Shown: in pieces, positions 56,233 through 64,000 of the stretch
Layout: every line of letters begins with the position of its first letter
How positions within the stretch are numbered: position 1 is the first letter of the stretch
NCBI RefSeq assembly: GCF_014493765.1
Contig: NZ_JACTVJ010000020.1
Span: 1 to 64,000, forward strand
Length of the DNA stretch: 64,000 nucleotides
DNA from: Streptomyces polyasparticus
GTDB taxonomy: Bacteria > Actinomycetota > Actinomycetes > Streptomycetales > Streptomycetaceae
Reading direction: 5' to 3'
Notes under the pieces: generated by a model
The model's database searches: none
Seen by the model: the letters and a program-made list of their open reading frames with translations, nothing else
Told to the model about the DNA's origin: nothing
Translations under genes and position numbers: made by a program

Positions 56233-56778
56233 ATGGCACTCGCTGAGCTGAAGTCCGCGCTGCCGGACTACGCCAAGGATCTGAAGCTCAACCTCGGTTC
56301 CGTCATAGGGAACTCCGAGCTGCCCAAGCAGCAGCTCTGGGGCACGGTGCTCGCCTGCGCGATCGCCTCGCGTTCGGCGAAGGTGCTGCGCGAGCTGGAG
56401 CCCGAGGCGCGCGAGAACCTCTCGCCCGAGGCGTACACCGCCGCCAAGTCCGCTGCCGCGATCATGGCGATGAACAACGTCTTCTACCGCACGCGTCACC
56501 TGCTCTCCGACCCGGAGTACGGGACGATGCGCGCCGGTCTGCGGATGAACGTCATCGGCAACCCGGGTGTGGAGAAGGTCGACTTCGAGCTGTGGTCGCT
56601 CGCCGTCTCGGCGATCAACGGCTGCGGCCAGTGCCTCGACTCGCACGAGCAGGTGCTGCGCAAGGCCGGCGTCGACCGCGAGACCGTGCAGGAGGCCGTG
56701 AAGATCGCGGCCGTCGTGCAGGCCGTGGGCGCGACGCTGGACGCGGAGGACGTGCTGTCCGAGGCGGTCGCCGTCTGA
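56233..56778 (+). CDS. ahpD: Alkyl hydroperoxidase AhpD
   Basis: A 181-residue AhpD with the thiol active site [19 protein letters not shown] (CxxC and His) and the [17 protein letters not shown] start. It regenerates AhpC using reducing power from lipoyl proteins in actinobacteria. ATG 56233 lies 5 bp after the ahpC stop; a GTG at 56224 overlapping that stop is also in frame. Confidence 0.94.
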   Translation: MALAELKSALPDYAKDLKLNLGSVIGNSELPKQQLWGTVLACAIASRSAKVLRELEPEARENLSPEAYTAAKSAAAIMAMNNVFYRTRHLLSDPEYGTMRAGLRMNVIGNPGVEKVDFELWSLAVSAINGCGQCLDSHEQVLRKAGVDRETVQEAVKIAAVVQAVGATLDAEDVLSEAVAV

Positions 56779-56794
56779 CCCGCTGTACGTGAAC

Positions 56795-56836
56795 GAGGAG
56801 GGCCCGCCGACCGGTTCAGGTCGGCGGGCCCTCCTC
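56795..56836. terminator. ahpCD terminator
   Basis: A perfect 18-bp stem (56795-56812 with 56819-56836) and a 6-base loop, between the convergent ahpD and membrane-protein genes. It is the longest perfect stem seen in the window. Confidence 0.88.
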
Positions 56837-56854
56837 TTCCGCATACGGCCGGGT

Positions 56855-57568
56855 CTACTTCTTCAGGGCCCGCATCAGGGACTTCATGTCCTCGATCATC
56901 CGCTCCCGTACCCCCTTGAAGTCGGGTTCGGGAGGTTCCGTGAACTCCTCGTTCTCCTCCGCCCAGTCGTTGTACCCCGCGTTGAGGGTCATCTGCAGGA
57001 CCGCGGGGCCGTCGAGGACCTGGAGCTCCGGCATGCCGTAGCTCTCCCCCGGCACGTAGTAGGCGCGTTCGCCGAGGTCGGTGACCTCCGTGACGGCGGC
57101 GGCTTCGGACTCGTCGTACCAGTCCTTGTCCATGGCGAGCGTCTTGAACTCCGGCTCCGGGTCGATCTCCTTGTGCAGGGCGAAGGTGATGCACACCGAG
57201 TACTCCGTGATCCCGTGCTTCGGATCGCCCAGCTGCACCACGCACCACCCGCGGTCGAGTGCGTCGTCCTGGCGTATCGCGCGGTGCTCGGGCACCGGTT
57301 TGCCGTACTTGGCGCTGAGCGAGGTCAGCGTGGACACGGTGCACAGATCGGTGGGCAGCCGGTAGCCCTGGAGATCGGGCTTCTCGTCGCCCTGCACTCC
57401 GTAGAGCGAGCCCGCCCACACCGCCGAGGCCGCCGCCGCGCCGCCGAGCGCCCAGAGCCAGGGGCGCCGCCCGGGATCACGTCGTACGGGATCGGGCGGG
57501 GCCACCACGTCCAGGGCGTAGGACGGTATCTCGCCGTCCTCGCCGACCAGTTCGGGCTCGGATATCAA
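56855..57568 (-). CDS. Membrane-anchored protein, unknown function
   Basis: A 237-residue protein with an acidic cytoplasmic N-terminus (about 35 residues), one helix (WLWALGGAAAASAVWAGSLY) and an extracytoplasmic domain with cysteines in TDLCTVS, GWCVVQ and SVCITF, ending in a charged helix. The pattern (TM, then a lipoprotein-like DUF3558-style domain with TDLCTVST) resembles actinobacterial surface proteins, but I do not recognise the family. Its start lies 54 bp from the stop of the AI-2E-family gene, on the same strand. Confidence 0.62.
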   Translation of the reverse strand: MISEPELVGEDGEIPSYALDVVAPPDPVRRDPGRRPWLWALGGAAAASAVWAGSLYGVQGDEKPDLQGYRLPTDLCTVSTLTSLSAKYGKPVPEHRAIRQDDALDRGWCVVQLGDPKHGITEYSVCITFALHKEIDPEPEFKTLAMDKDWYDESEAAAVTEVTDLGERAYYVPGESYGMPELQVLDGPAVLQMTLNAGYNDWAEENEEFTEPPEPDFKGVRERMIEDMKSLMRALKK

Positions 57569-57578
57569 GGGCTGTCCT

Positions 57579-57636
57579 CGGCTGTCACGGGCCGGCCTCA
57601 GCTGTCACCGTGCCCCGGCTGTCACGGGCCGGCCTC
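57579..57636. repeat. 21-bp direct repeat at the AI-2E gene end
   Basis: CGGCTGTCACGGGCCGGCCTC occurs at 57579-57599 and 57616-57636. The second copy contains the stop codon and last codons of the AI-2E-family gene, so the other copy is a 37-bp tandem duplication of its 3' end. Confidence 0.7.
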
Positions 57637-58968
57637 GGCTGGGCTGTCCCCGGCGGTCGGTGCCGCCGGCTGCCCTGTTGCCGCCGCGGCCTGCTGCAAC
57701 GCGTTCTCCTGTGCGTGGGTCCGCAGATATCCCACCACGGTGTTCGTCACCGCCACCAGGGGTACGGCCACCACTGCTCCGCCGATCCCGGCGACCATGC
57801 CGCCGGCCGCGACCGAGAGCACCACGGCGAGCGGGTGCACCTTGACCGCGCGCCCGAGGATGAACGGCTGCAGTACGTGGCCTTCGATCTGCTGTACGGC
57901 GAGGACGACGATCAGCGCCATGAGAGCGGTGAACACGCCCTGCGTCACCAGCGCGACGACCACGGCGAGGGCGCCCGAGACGACCGCGCCGACCAGCGGG
58001 ATGAACGCGAACAGGAAGATGAACACGGCGAGCGGCACGGCCATCGGGACATCGAGGAAGTAGATGCCGATACCGATGAAGATGGCGTCGATCAGAGCCA
58101 CTATCACCGTCCCGCGCACATACGCGGTCAGCGTCCGCCAGGCCCGCGGGCCCGCGCCCGCGACGCCCGGACGGGCCGCGGCCGGGACGAGCCTGAGGGT
58201 CCACAGCCAGATCCGCTTGCCGTCGTAGAGCAGGAAGAGCGTGGAGAACATCGCGAGCAGGATGCCGGTGAGGATCTCCACCATCACGGTCACACCGGCC
58301 AGGCCCGCGGAGGTGATCTCCTCGGTATTGGTGCCGATGGCGTCGCGGAGGTTCTCCGCGATGTCGTTGATCTCGTCCCCGGTGACGTGGAACGGGCTGT
58401 CGAGGAGCCACTTCTGGAGTTCGTCGATGCCGCGCTGCACCTGGTCGGAGAGGTCGTCCAGGTTCTCCATGACCTGCCAGACCACGAACCAGCCGACCAG
58501 GCCCATGACGACGAAGCCCGCGATGAAGGTGACCGCGGTGGCAAGTCCCCTGGGCAGGCCCATCCGCTTGAGGCGCGCGACCGTGGGCTGGAGCAGGGCG
58601 GTGATGAGCAGGGCCGCGACGAACGCGAACACCACCAGCTGTACGGAGGAGATGGCGCGCATCAGCACCCAGAGCGTGCCCGCGAGCACCAGGAGCCGCC
58701 AGCCGACCTCGGCGGCGACCCGGATGCCCCAGGGCACGGCGGCGACCGGATCGGCCTTGGCCGCTATGGCCGGCGCATAGGCAGGGGGTGCGGGGACGGT
58801 GCCCAGGGAACCCTCGTCGCCGTCGGGCGACTTGGCCGCCGCCGCGGTGACCGTGACCGGCTCCTGGTCCTCGGCGGCCTCGGCCCGGGCCCGGCGCTCT
58901 TCCAGGCGTTCGCCTGCCGCGGCGACACCGGTACCGAGCCGGCTGAGCCAGCCTGGCAGTCTCGACAT
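57622..58968 (-). CDS. AI-2E family membrane transporter
   Basis: A 448-residue protein with a cytoplasmic N-terminus (about 85 residues with EERRARAEAAEDQEP) and about eight helices arranged as in the AI-2E/PerM family (LVVFAFVAALLITALLQPTV, FIAGFVVMGLVGWFVVWQVM, a re-entrant LVGAVVSGALAVVVALVTQG, IEGHVLQPFILGRAVKVHPL). Members export or exchange small molecules or ions, and few are tested. GAAGGAAG precedes ATG 58968. Confidence 0.85.
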   Translation of the reverse strand: MSRLPGWLSRLGTGVAAAGERLEERRARAEAAEDQEPVTVTAAAAKSPDGDEGSLGTVPAPPAYAPAIAAKADPVAAVPWGIRVAAEVGWRLLVLAGTLWVLMRAISSVQLVVFAFVAALLITALLQPTVARLKRMGLPRGLATAVTFIAGFVVMGLVGWFVVWQVMENLDDLSDQVQRGIDELQKWLLDSPFHVTGDEINDIAENLRDAIGTNTEEITSAGLAGVTVMVEILTGILLAMFSTLFLLYDGKRIWLWTLRLVPAAARPGVAGAGPRAWRTLTAYVRGTVIVALIDAIFIGIGIYFLDVPMAVPLAVFIFLFAFIPLVGAVVSGALAVVVALVTQGVFTALMALIVVLAVQQIEGHVLQPFILGRAVKVHPLAVVLSVAAGGMVAGIGGAVVAVPLVAVTNTVVGYLRTHAQENALQQAAAATGQPAAPTAGDSPAEAGP

Positions 58969-59031
58969 GATCTTCCTTCTTCCCCCCACCGATCCCCCCG
59001 GATCCCGAACGGCTCGAACCTACACGCGCGA

Positions 59032-59060
59032 AGCCCCTCACCGAAGGACGGTGAGGGGCT
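59032..59060 (-). terminator. Terminator of the lytic-transglycosylase-like gene
   Basis: An 11-bp perfect stem (59032-59042 with 59050-59060) and a 7-base loop, 46 bp beyond the stop on the minus strand. Confidence 0.7.
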
Positions 59061-59105
59061 CCGCGAAGTTGAGCGCCGGGGGCAGATTCTCTCTGCCGGG
59101 CCGGA

Positions 59106-59810
59106 TCAGTACCAGTTGTTCTGCTGCCAGAAGTCCCAGGCACCGCACGGGCTGCCATAGCGGGAGTCCATGTAGTTCAGACCCCACTTGATCTGGGTGG
59201 CGGGGTTGGTCTGCCAGTCGGCGCCGGCCGAGACCATCTTCGAACCCGGCAGGGCCTGCATCAGGCCGTACGCGCCGGAGGACGGGTTGGTGGCCTTGTA
59301 GTTCCAGCTGGACTCGTGGTCCACGATGTTGCTGAAGCACTGGAACTGGTCCGCGGGGACCATCTGCCGCGCCATCGCCTGTACTTCGGCGACGCTGTAC
59401 GAGGACTGGGCAGAGAAGCTGGAGGCGTCGCGCGTGGCCGAGCGGTTGGCAGCGAGCTCTGCCTCACGCTCCTTGGCCTTCTTCTCGGCCTCGGCCTTCT
59501 TCGCGGCTTCCTGCTTGGCGATCGCGTCCTTGGCAGCCTGCTTGCGGGCCTCTTCCTCCGCGGACTTCTGCGCCGCGACATCGGCGGCGGCAGCCTGCGC
59601 GTCGGCCTGCTGGGTCAGGGAGGCGGTCTGCACCTCGACCTGCTGGCCTGCGGGTATGTCTGCGAGGAGAGTCCCTCCGTCGGCAGCGGTTGCCTCGAAG
59701 TCGTTCGAGGTCTCCTGGGTGCTGCCCGAGGCAACGCCCACAACTGCGCCGACAGTGGTGACCGCGGTGGCCGAGGCCACTGCGAATCCCCGGACCGAAA
59801 TCCGGCTCAC
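59106..59810 (-). CDS. Secreted lytic transglycosylase-like protein
   Basis: A ~234-residue protein with a signal peptide (GFAVASATAVTTVGAVVGVA), a charged Ala/Lys/Glu coiled coil (about residues 75-125) and a C-terminal SLT/lysozyme-like domain with the likely catalytic Glu in IVDHESSWNYKATNPSSGAYGLMQALPG. It should cleave or bind peptidoglycan at the wall. GTG 59810 follows AAGGA; ATG 59828 is an alternative. Its long upstream region has no gene. Confidence 0.85.
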   Translation of the reverse strand: MSRISVRGFAVASATAVTTVGAVVGVASGSTQETSNDFEATAADGGTLLADIPAGQQVEVQTASLTQQADAQAAAADVAAQKSAEEEARKQAAKDAIAKQEAAKKAEAEKKAKEREAELAANRSATRDASSFSAQSSYSVAEVQAMARQMVPADQFQCFSNIVDHESSWNYKATNPSSGAYGLMQALPGSKMVSAGADWQTNPATQIKWGLNYMDSRYGSPCGAWDFWQQNNWY

Positions 59811-60156
59811 ACGGTTTCCTTCCAGCATCGCCCGAGAGGTGACCTTTCGGGCGCAATCTTGCCCCTCGCGCTGGCTTCCGGCTGATACATGGTCACGGGA
59901 AGCACGGACCCGGTGGGGCAACTCCTGTGCGGGAGGAGCCTCTTGTGTCGCGGGTGGCATACGGCGATCGCTATGTAGTTCTGGGGTGAAACCGGTCCAA
60001 CTTGCCCTGTGCCGCTGGGGGTACAGGAGTGCCGTATGCGGGGCCTGACAGGAGCAAGACTCTGCCGGAACCGGACGCCGCGAGGCAATTCCGCGTTGCG
60101 TGGGAAAGCTCACACCCCGTTTACCCCACCAGTTTCCTGGAAGCCCGCACACAAGA
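59811..60156 (-). other. Long 5' region of the SLT gene, no ORF
   Basis: About 345 bp separate the SLT gene from the phoH terminator. A 7-bp hairpin (CGCCCGA/TCGGGCG, about 59830-59854) sits just upstream of the ribosome-binding site. Streptomyces wall hydrolases often carry ydaO/c-di-AMP riboswitches in such leaders, but I could not find that core here. The region may be a promoter plus leader. Confidence 0.35.
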
Positions 60157-60200
60157 GGGCGCCGCGCCAGTAAGCTCTTCCGCTTACCCGCGCGGCGCCC
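60157..60200 (-). terminator. phoH-like gene terminator
   Basis: 19-bp arms (60157-60175 with 60182-60200) pair with one two-base mismatch around a 6-base loop, 17 bp beyond the stop codon. Confidence 0.85.
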
Positions 60201-60217
60201 AACTCGGGCCGAATGAC

Positions 60218-61516
60218 TCAGTTATGGCCGTCTTCGAGCATTTCGGTCACCAGCGCCGCGATCTGCGAACGCTCCGAGCGCGTCAGCGTGACGTGCGCGA
60301 ACAGCGGATGTCCCTTCAGTTTCTCGACCACGGCGACGACTCCGTCGTAGCGCCCGACCCTGAGGTTGTCGCGCTGGGCGACATCATGAGTCAGGACGAC
60401 ACGGGAATTCGCCCCGATACGGGACAGAACGGTCAACAGGACGTTCCGCTCCAGGGATTGGGCCTCGTCCACGATCACGAACGCGTCGTGCAGCGAGCGT
60501 CCGCGGATGTGGGTGAGCGGGAGCACCTCGAGCATCCCGCGCGCCGAGATCTCCTCGATGACCTCCTTGCCCGTCACCGCCCCGAGGGTGTCGAACACGG
60601 CCTGTGCCCACGGGCCCATCTTCTCGGCCTCGGTGCCCGGCAGATACCCGAGCTCCTGCCCGCCGACCGCGTAGAGCGGCCTGAACACCATCACCTTCTG
60701 GTGCTGACGGCGCTCCAACACCGCTTCCAGGCCCGCGCAGAGCGCGAGCGCGGACTTGCCGGTGCCGGCCCGGCCGCCCATCGACACGATGCCGATGTCC
60801 GGGTCGAGCAGGAGGTCGAGCGCGATCCGCTGCTCGGCGCTGCGCCCCTTGATGCCGAAGACCTCGCGGTCCCCGCGTACCAGGCGGACGTTGCCGTCGG
60901 CCGTGACGCGGCCGAGCGCCTTCCCTCGCTCGGAGTTGAGCACGAGCCCCGTGTGCACGGGCAGATCGGCGGCCTCCGGCACGTAGAGCCGCTGCTCCTC
61001 GTAAAGGAGGTCGACCTGCTCGCCGGAGAGGTCGAGCTCGTCCATCCCCGTCCAGCCGGACTCCGTGATGGCGAGCTCGGCGCGGTATTCCTCGGCGAGC
61101 AGGCCCACGGAGCTTGCTTTGATACGGAGCGGAAGGTCCTTGGAGACGACCGTGACGTCGTATCCCTCGGCCTGGAGGTTGCGGGCGACGGCGAGGATCC
61201 GCGAGTCGTTGTCGCCGAGACGGTAGCCGGCCGGGAGCACGCCGGGGTCCGAGTGGTTGAGCTCGACACGCAGACTGCCGCCCAAGTCCCCGAGCGGGAT
61301 GGGAGCGTCGAGCCTGCCGTACCGGATGCGGTAGTCGTCGAGCCGGCGCAAGGCCTGCCGGGCGAAGTAACCGAGCTCCGGGTGATGCCGTTTCGCCTCG
61401 AGCTCCGTGACGACGACGATCGGGAGAACGACCTCGTGTTCGTCGAAACGGGTCAGGGCGCCCGGGTCGGCCAGCAGGACGCTGGTGTCGAGAACATAGG
61501 TGCGCCTGTCGGGCAT
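60218..61516 (-). CDS. PIN-PhoH family ATPase/RNase
   Basis: A 432-residue protein with an N-terminal PIN domain ([51 protein letters not shown]) and a C-terminal PhoH ATPase (Walker [13 protein letters not shown], Walker [26 protein letters not shown]-like [11 protein letters not shown]). PIN-PhoH proteins are ATP-dependent RNA helicase/nucleases. ATG 61516 is chosen; an in-frame GTG at 61537 is equally possible, and neither has a clear ribosome-binding site. Confidence 0.9.
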   Translation of the reverse strand: MPDRRTYVLDTSVLLADPGALTRFDEHEVVLPIVVVTELEAKRHHPELGYFARQALRRLDDYRIRYGRLDAPIPLGDLGGSLRVELNHSDPGVLPAGYRLGDNDSRILAVARNLQAEGYDVTVVSKDLPLRIKASSVGLLAEEYRAELAITESGWTGMDELDLSGEQVDLLYEEQRLYVPEAADLPVHTGLVLNSERGKALGRVTADGNVRLVRGDREVFGIKGRSAEQRIALDLLLDPDIGIVSMGGRAGTGKSALALCAGLEAVLERRQHQKVMVFRPLYAVGGQELGYLPGTEAEKMGPWAQAVFDTLGAVTGKEVIEEISARGMLEVLPLTHIRGRSLHDAFVIVDEAQSLERNVLLTVLSRIGANSRVVLTHDVAQRDNLRVGRYDGVVAVVEKLKGHPLFAHVTLTRSERSQIAALVTEMLEDGHN

Positions 61517-61826
61517 GCGGCGCTTAGTGCTGGTCACCACGGAAGGACGTACCCCCTCAGCAGAGGTTGGGGAGCGACGACGTCGCGGGCTTGCCTGGAC
61601 CGGTCGGCCTGCACGGGCCGTCGACCGGCCCTCCCGAGTCGCCGCACTTGCGTACGGTCCACCTGGTGCAAAGGGCCTCCCGGGCGAGCGGACTCTGTGC
61701 CGCTCACTGAGATACGGCATCCGTTTGTCGGACGCCGACCTGCAAGGGATATTCCCTCGAACACGCGAAGCCATGCAATGGCATATGTCGACGGGTTGGT
61801 GAACTTTCCGATCCCGGTGCCCACCC

Positions 61827-61877
61827 CAGCCCCTGCGGCGCTTGAGCAAACCCTCCAGCCCCTGCGGCGCTTGAGCA
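61827..61877. repeat. 22-bp direct repeat upstream of the phoH-like gene
   Basis: CAGCCCCTGCGGCGCTTGAGCA occurs at 61827-61848 and 61856-61877 (29-bp period). It is followed by an 8-bp hairpin (61879-61897) and the palindrome at 61969. The 61540-62105 interval holds no convincing gene. Confidence 0.6.
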
Positions 61878-61968
61878 GATCCGAACGGAGTTCGGATGCC
61901 GGGGTCCGGGGCAGCGGGAAGCGGTGCACGTGGACGGGGAACGGGTTCGCCCAGATGGCCGCCCACGC

Positions 61969-61983
61969 GGGGGCTCCGCCCCC
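61969..61983. repeat. GC-rich palindrome (same family as 50642)
   Basis: GGGGGC-TCC-GCCCCC, identical to 50642-50656, followed by TGCACCCCC. It lies beyond the uppS stop codon on the minus strand and could help terminate that gene. Confidence 0.5.
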
Positions 61984-62105
61984 TGCACCCCCGGAGGCGG
62001 GGTCTCAATGCCCAGGCGCCGGGCGGCGGGGCGCTGGAACAGGCGTCAGCGCCCAGAGGCTCCGGGGCCGACCGCGAAAGGTGGGCGTCGGAGGGCGAAC
62101 AGGCG

Positions 62106-62879
62106 CTACGCGCCGAAGCGGCGGTGGCGGGCTGCGTAGTCGCGCAGGGCGCGCAGGAAGTCGACCTTGCGGAAGGCCGGCCAGAAGACCTCGCAGAAGT
62201 AGTACTCCGAGAGGGCCGACTGCCACAGCATGAAGCCGGAGAGGCGCTGCTCGCCCGACGTACGGATGATGAGGTCCGGGTCCGGCTGCGCACTCGTGTA
62301 CAGGTGCTTGCCGATCGTCTCGACGTCGACCGCCTCCGCGGCCTGCTCCAGGGACACCCCCCGGTCCGCCGCGTCGAGGAGCATGGAGCGGACGGCGTCC
62401 GCGATCTCCTGGCGCCCGCCGTAGCCGATCGCGACGTTGACGAGTATCCCGGTGTTCGCCGCCGAAGCCTCTTCCGCTTCCTTCAGGACCGTCTGCAGCC
62501 CGGACGGAAGAATGTCCGCGGTGCCGACGTGGTGCACACGCCACCGCCCGTCACGCGCCAGCGAGCGGACCGTGTCCTCGATGATGCCGAGGAGCGGGAC
62601 CAGCTCCTCCTGGGGACGGTCGAAGTTGTCCGTCGAGAGCAGCCACAGCGTGACCACCTCGACGTCGGTCTCACTGCACCAGCCGAGGAACTCGCCGATC
62701 TTGTCCGCGCCCGCCTGGTGGCCCTGCGCCGTGGTGGAGCCCGCGGCCTTGGCCCAGCGTCGGTTGCCGTCCATGATGACGCCGATGTGCTTGGGCACCT
62801 GGTCGTGGTCCAGGTGGCCCTCCACGCGGCTCGCGTACAGCCTGACCAGCAGGCCGCGCAGCCCGTCGCGCAGGTTCAC
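62106..62879 (-). CDS. uppS: Isoprenyl (undecaprenyl-type) diphosphate synthase
   Basis: A 257-residue cis-prenyltransferase with the catalytic Asp in [62 protein letters not shown] and the C-terminal [13 protein letters not shown]. It condenses isopentenyl units onto an allylic primer to make the lipid carrier for cell-wall synthesis. The GTG start gives [11 protein letters not shown], usual for Streptomyces. Confidence 0.94.
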   Translation of the reverse strand: MNLRDGLRGLLVRLYASRVEGHLDHDQVPKHIGVIMDGNRRWAKAAGSTTAQGHQAGADKIGEFLGWCSETDVEVVTLWLLSTDNFDRPQEELVPLLGIIEDTVRSLARDGRWRVHHVGTADILPSGLQTVLKEAEEASAANTGILVNVAIGYGGRQEIADAVRSMLLDAADRGVSLEQAAEAVDVETIGKHLYTSAQPDPDLIIRTSGEQRLSGFMLWQSALSEYYFCEVFWPAFRKVDFLRALRDYAARHRRFGA

Positions 62880-62995
62880 TTTCCGTTCAGCCCCTCACGT
62901 ACAGACGGCGGCGGTCCCCGAGGGCGAAAGCCTACCGCTGGAAAGCGGAGGCACTGCTGCCGGGAGTGTCACAGGTCTGACGTAGCTTCGTCACC

Positions 62996-64000
62996 ATGAA
63001 CGACTCCCCCACCTACGCCGCTTCAGCCGACCGGTACGACTCCATGGAGTACCGCAGGACCGGCCGGAGCGGTCTGAAACTGCCCGCGATCTCGCTCGGC
63101 CTGTGGCACAACTTCGGTGACGACCGCGCCCTCGACGGCCAGCGCGCGATCCTGCGCCGCGCCTTCGACCTGGGCGTCACGCACTTCGACCTCGCGAACA
63201 ATTACGGACCGCCGCCCGGCAGCGCCGAGTTGAACTTCGGCAAACTGCTCAAGCAGGACTTCGCGCCCTATCGGGACGAACTGGTCATTTCCAGCAAGGC
63301 CGGCTATCTCATGCACCCCGGCCCGTACGGCGAGTGGGGCAGCCGCAAGTATCTGCTGTCCTCGCTGGACAACTCGCTGCAGCGGATGGGTCTCGACTAT
63401 GTCGACATCTTCTACTCGCACCGCTTCGACCCGGACACCCCGCTCGAGGAGACGATGGGCGCGCTCGCGTCCGCCGTGCAGCAGGGCAAGGCGCTGTACG
63501 TGGGTGTCTCCTCCTATACGAGCGAGCAGACGCGCGAGGCCGTCCGCATCCTGCGGGAGATGGGCGTACGCCCGCTCATCCACCAGCCCTCGTACTCGAT
63601 GATCAACCGCTGGACCGAGGACGACGGCCTGCTCGACGTCCTCGAAGAGGCGGGCATGGGCTGCATCTCCTTCGTGCCGCTCGCGCAGGGGCTGCTTACG
63701 GGCAAGTACCTGAAGGGCATCCCGGAGGGTTCGCGCGCCACGCAGGGCAAGTCGCTCAAGCCGGAGCTCCTGAGCGACGAGGTCGTACGGCGGCTCAACG
63801 GCCTGAACGACATCGCCGCCCAGCGCGGCCAGTCCCTCGCGCAGCTCGCCCTCACCTGGGTGCTGCGGGACGAGCGGATGACGTCGGCGCTGATCGGTGC
63901 GTCGAGCGTCCGGCAGCTGGAGGAGAACGTGGCGGCGCTGAGCGGCGCCGAGCTCACGGAGTCGGAGCTCGCGGCGATCGACGAGTTCGCGGTGTCGACG
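62996..64000 (+). CDS. Aldo/keto reductase, YghZ/Gpr-like (3' end cut)
   Basis: The frame from ATG 62996 stays open to the window end (335 residues). It has the AKR barrel: MEYRRTGRSGLKLPAISLGL, the catalytic Asp-Tyr in FDLANNYGPPPGSAE, Lys in VISSKAGYLMHPG, His in DIFYSHRFDPD, and the C-terminal NADPH-site ALIGASSVRQLEEN. This matches L-glyceraldehyde-3-phosphate reductase-like members, which lack about 10 more residues here. It detoxifies or reduces short aldehydes with NADPH. Confidence 0.88.
   Translation, partial: MNDSPTYAASADRYDSMEYRRTGRSGLKLPAISLGLWHNFGDDRALDGQRAILRRAFDLGVTHFDLANNYGPPPGSAELNFGKLLKQDFAPYRDELVISSKAGYLMHPGPYGEWGSRKYLLSSLDNSLQRMGLDYVDIFYSHRFDPDTPLEETMGALASAVQQGKALYVGVSSYTSEQTREAVRILREMGVRPLIHQPSYSMINRWTEDDGLLDVLEEAGMGCISFVPLAQGLLTGKYLKGIPEGSRATQGKSLKPELLSDEVVRRLNGLNDIAAQRGQSLAQLALTWVLRDERMTSALIGASSVRQLEENVAALSGAELTESELAAIDEFAVST

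Noticed and set aside
59811-60060. ydaO/c-di-AMP riboswitch upstream of the SLT gene
   Set aside because: The expected conserved blocks of the ydaO core could not be found by eye; only local hairpins are present.

Overview
The window is high-GC (about 70%) actinobacterial DNA with strong third-position GC bias, frequent GTG/TTG starts and several probably leaderless genes. The content (a WhiB-like protein, an XRE/DUF397 pair, a SpoIIE-type phosphatase, polyphosphate glucokinase, OxyR/AhpC/AhpD, GlpX and a CebR-type cellulose locus) points to a Streptomyces chromosome. No tRNA, rRNA, CRISPR array or complete insertion sequence was seen.

Region 1 (1-19,038) looks accessory. It starts with the N-terminus of a transposase cut by the window edge and that element's terminal sequence (110-153). 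Two related VapBC-type toxin-antitoxin modules follow, head to head (280-959 and 1371-2050). Next is a regulator / 2-hydroxyacid dehydrogenase / DUF2264 module (2126-6257). Then comes a cello-oligosaccharide locus: LacI regulator, GH1 beta-glucosidase, two permeases and a binding lipoprotein on the minus strand (6352-11934), with GH9 and GH6 cellulases on the plus strand (12263-15568). LacI/CebR-type boxes lie in its control regions. An inverted copy of the transposase-element end sits at 15752-15794, then about 570 bp without a gene, a third toxin-antitoxin pair whose toxin is frameshifted, and an ATPase / XRE / DUF397 group. A near-copy of the last codons of ychF at 1196-1218 matches the true ychF 3' end at 19016-19038, which suggests tandem integration at ychF.

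Region 2 (19,012-34,706) is mostly housekeeping: ychF, ppgK, ispH, an APC permease, xseA-xseB, a nitroreductase, glpX, a pectinacetylesterase-like protein, a two-component system, a WhiB-like protein and a DUF1707 protein.

Region 3 (34,864-49,039) carries class I and class II fumarases, a two-gene operon with a secreted proline-rich protein and a membrane protein resembling a pentameric ligand-gated ion channel, a serine protease, a DUF402 protein, a GAF-PP2C-ATPase switch protein, a secreted surface protein and a class A penicillin-binding protein.

Region 4 (49,378-64,000) holds an SPFH/RHH pair, a PadR-ABC exporter operon with three 13-bp operator repeats, the divergent oxyR / ahpC-ahpD peroxide system, an AI-2E-family membrane protein, a secreted lytic transglycosylase-like protein, a PIN-PhoH ATPase, uppS and a nearly complete aldo/keto reductase. 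The best candidates for something new are the channel-like operon (36,685-39,138) and the layered mobile-element architecture of region 1.
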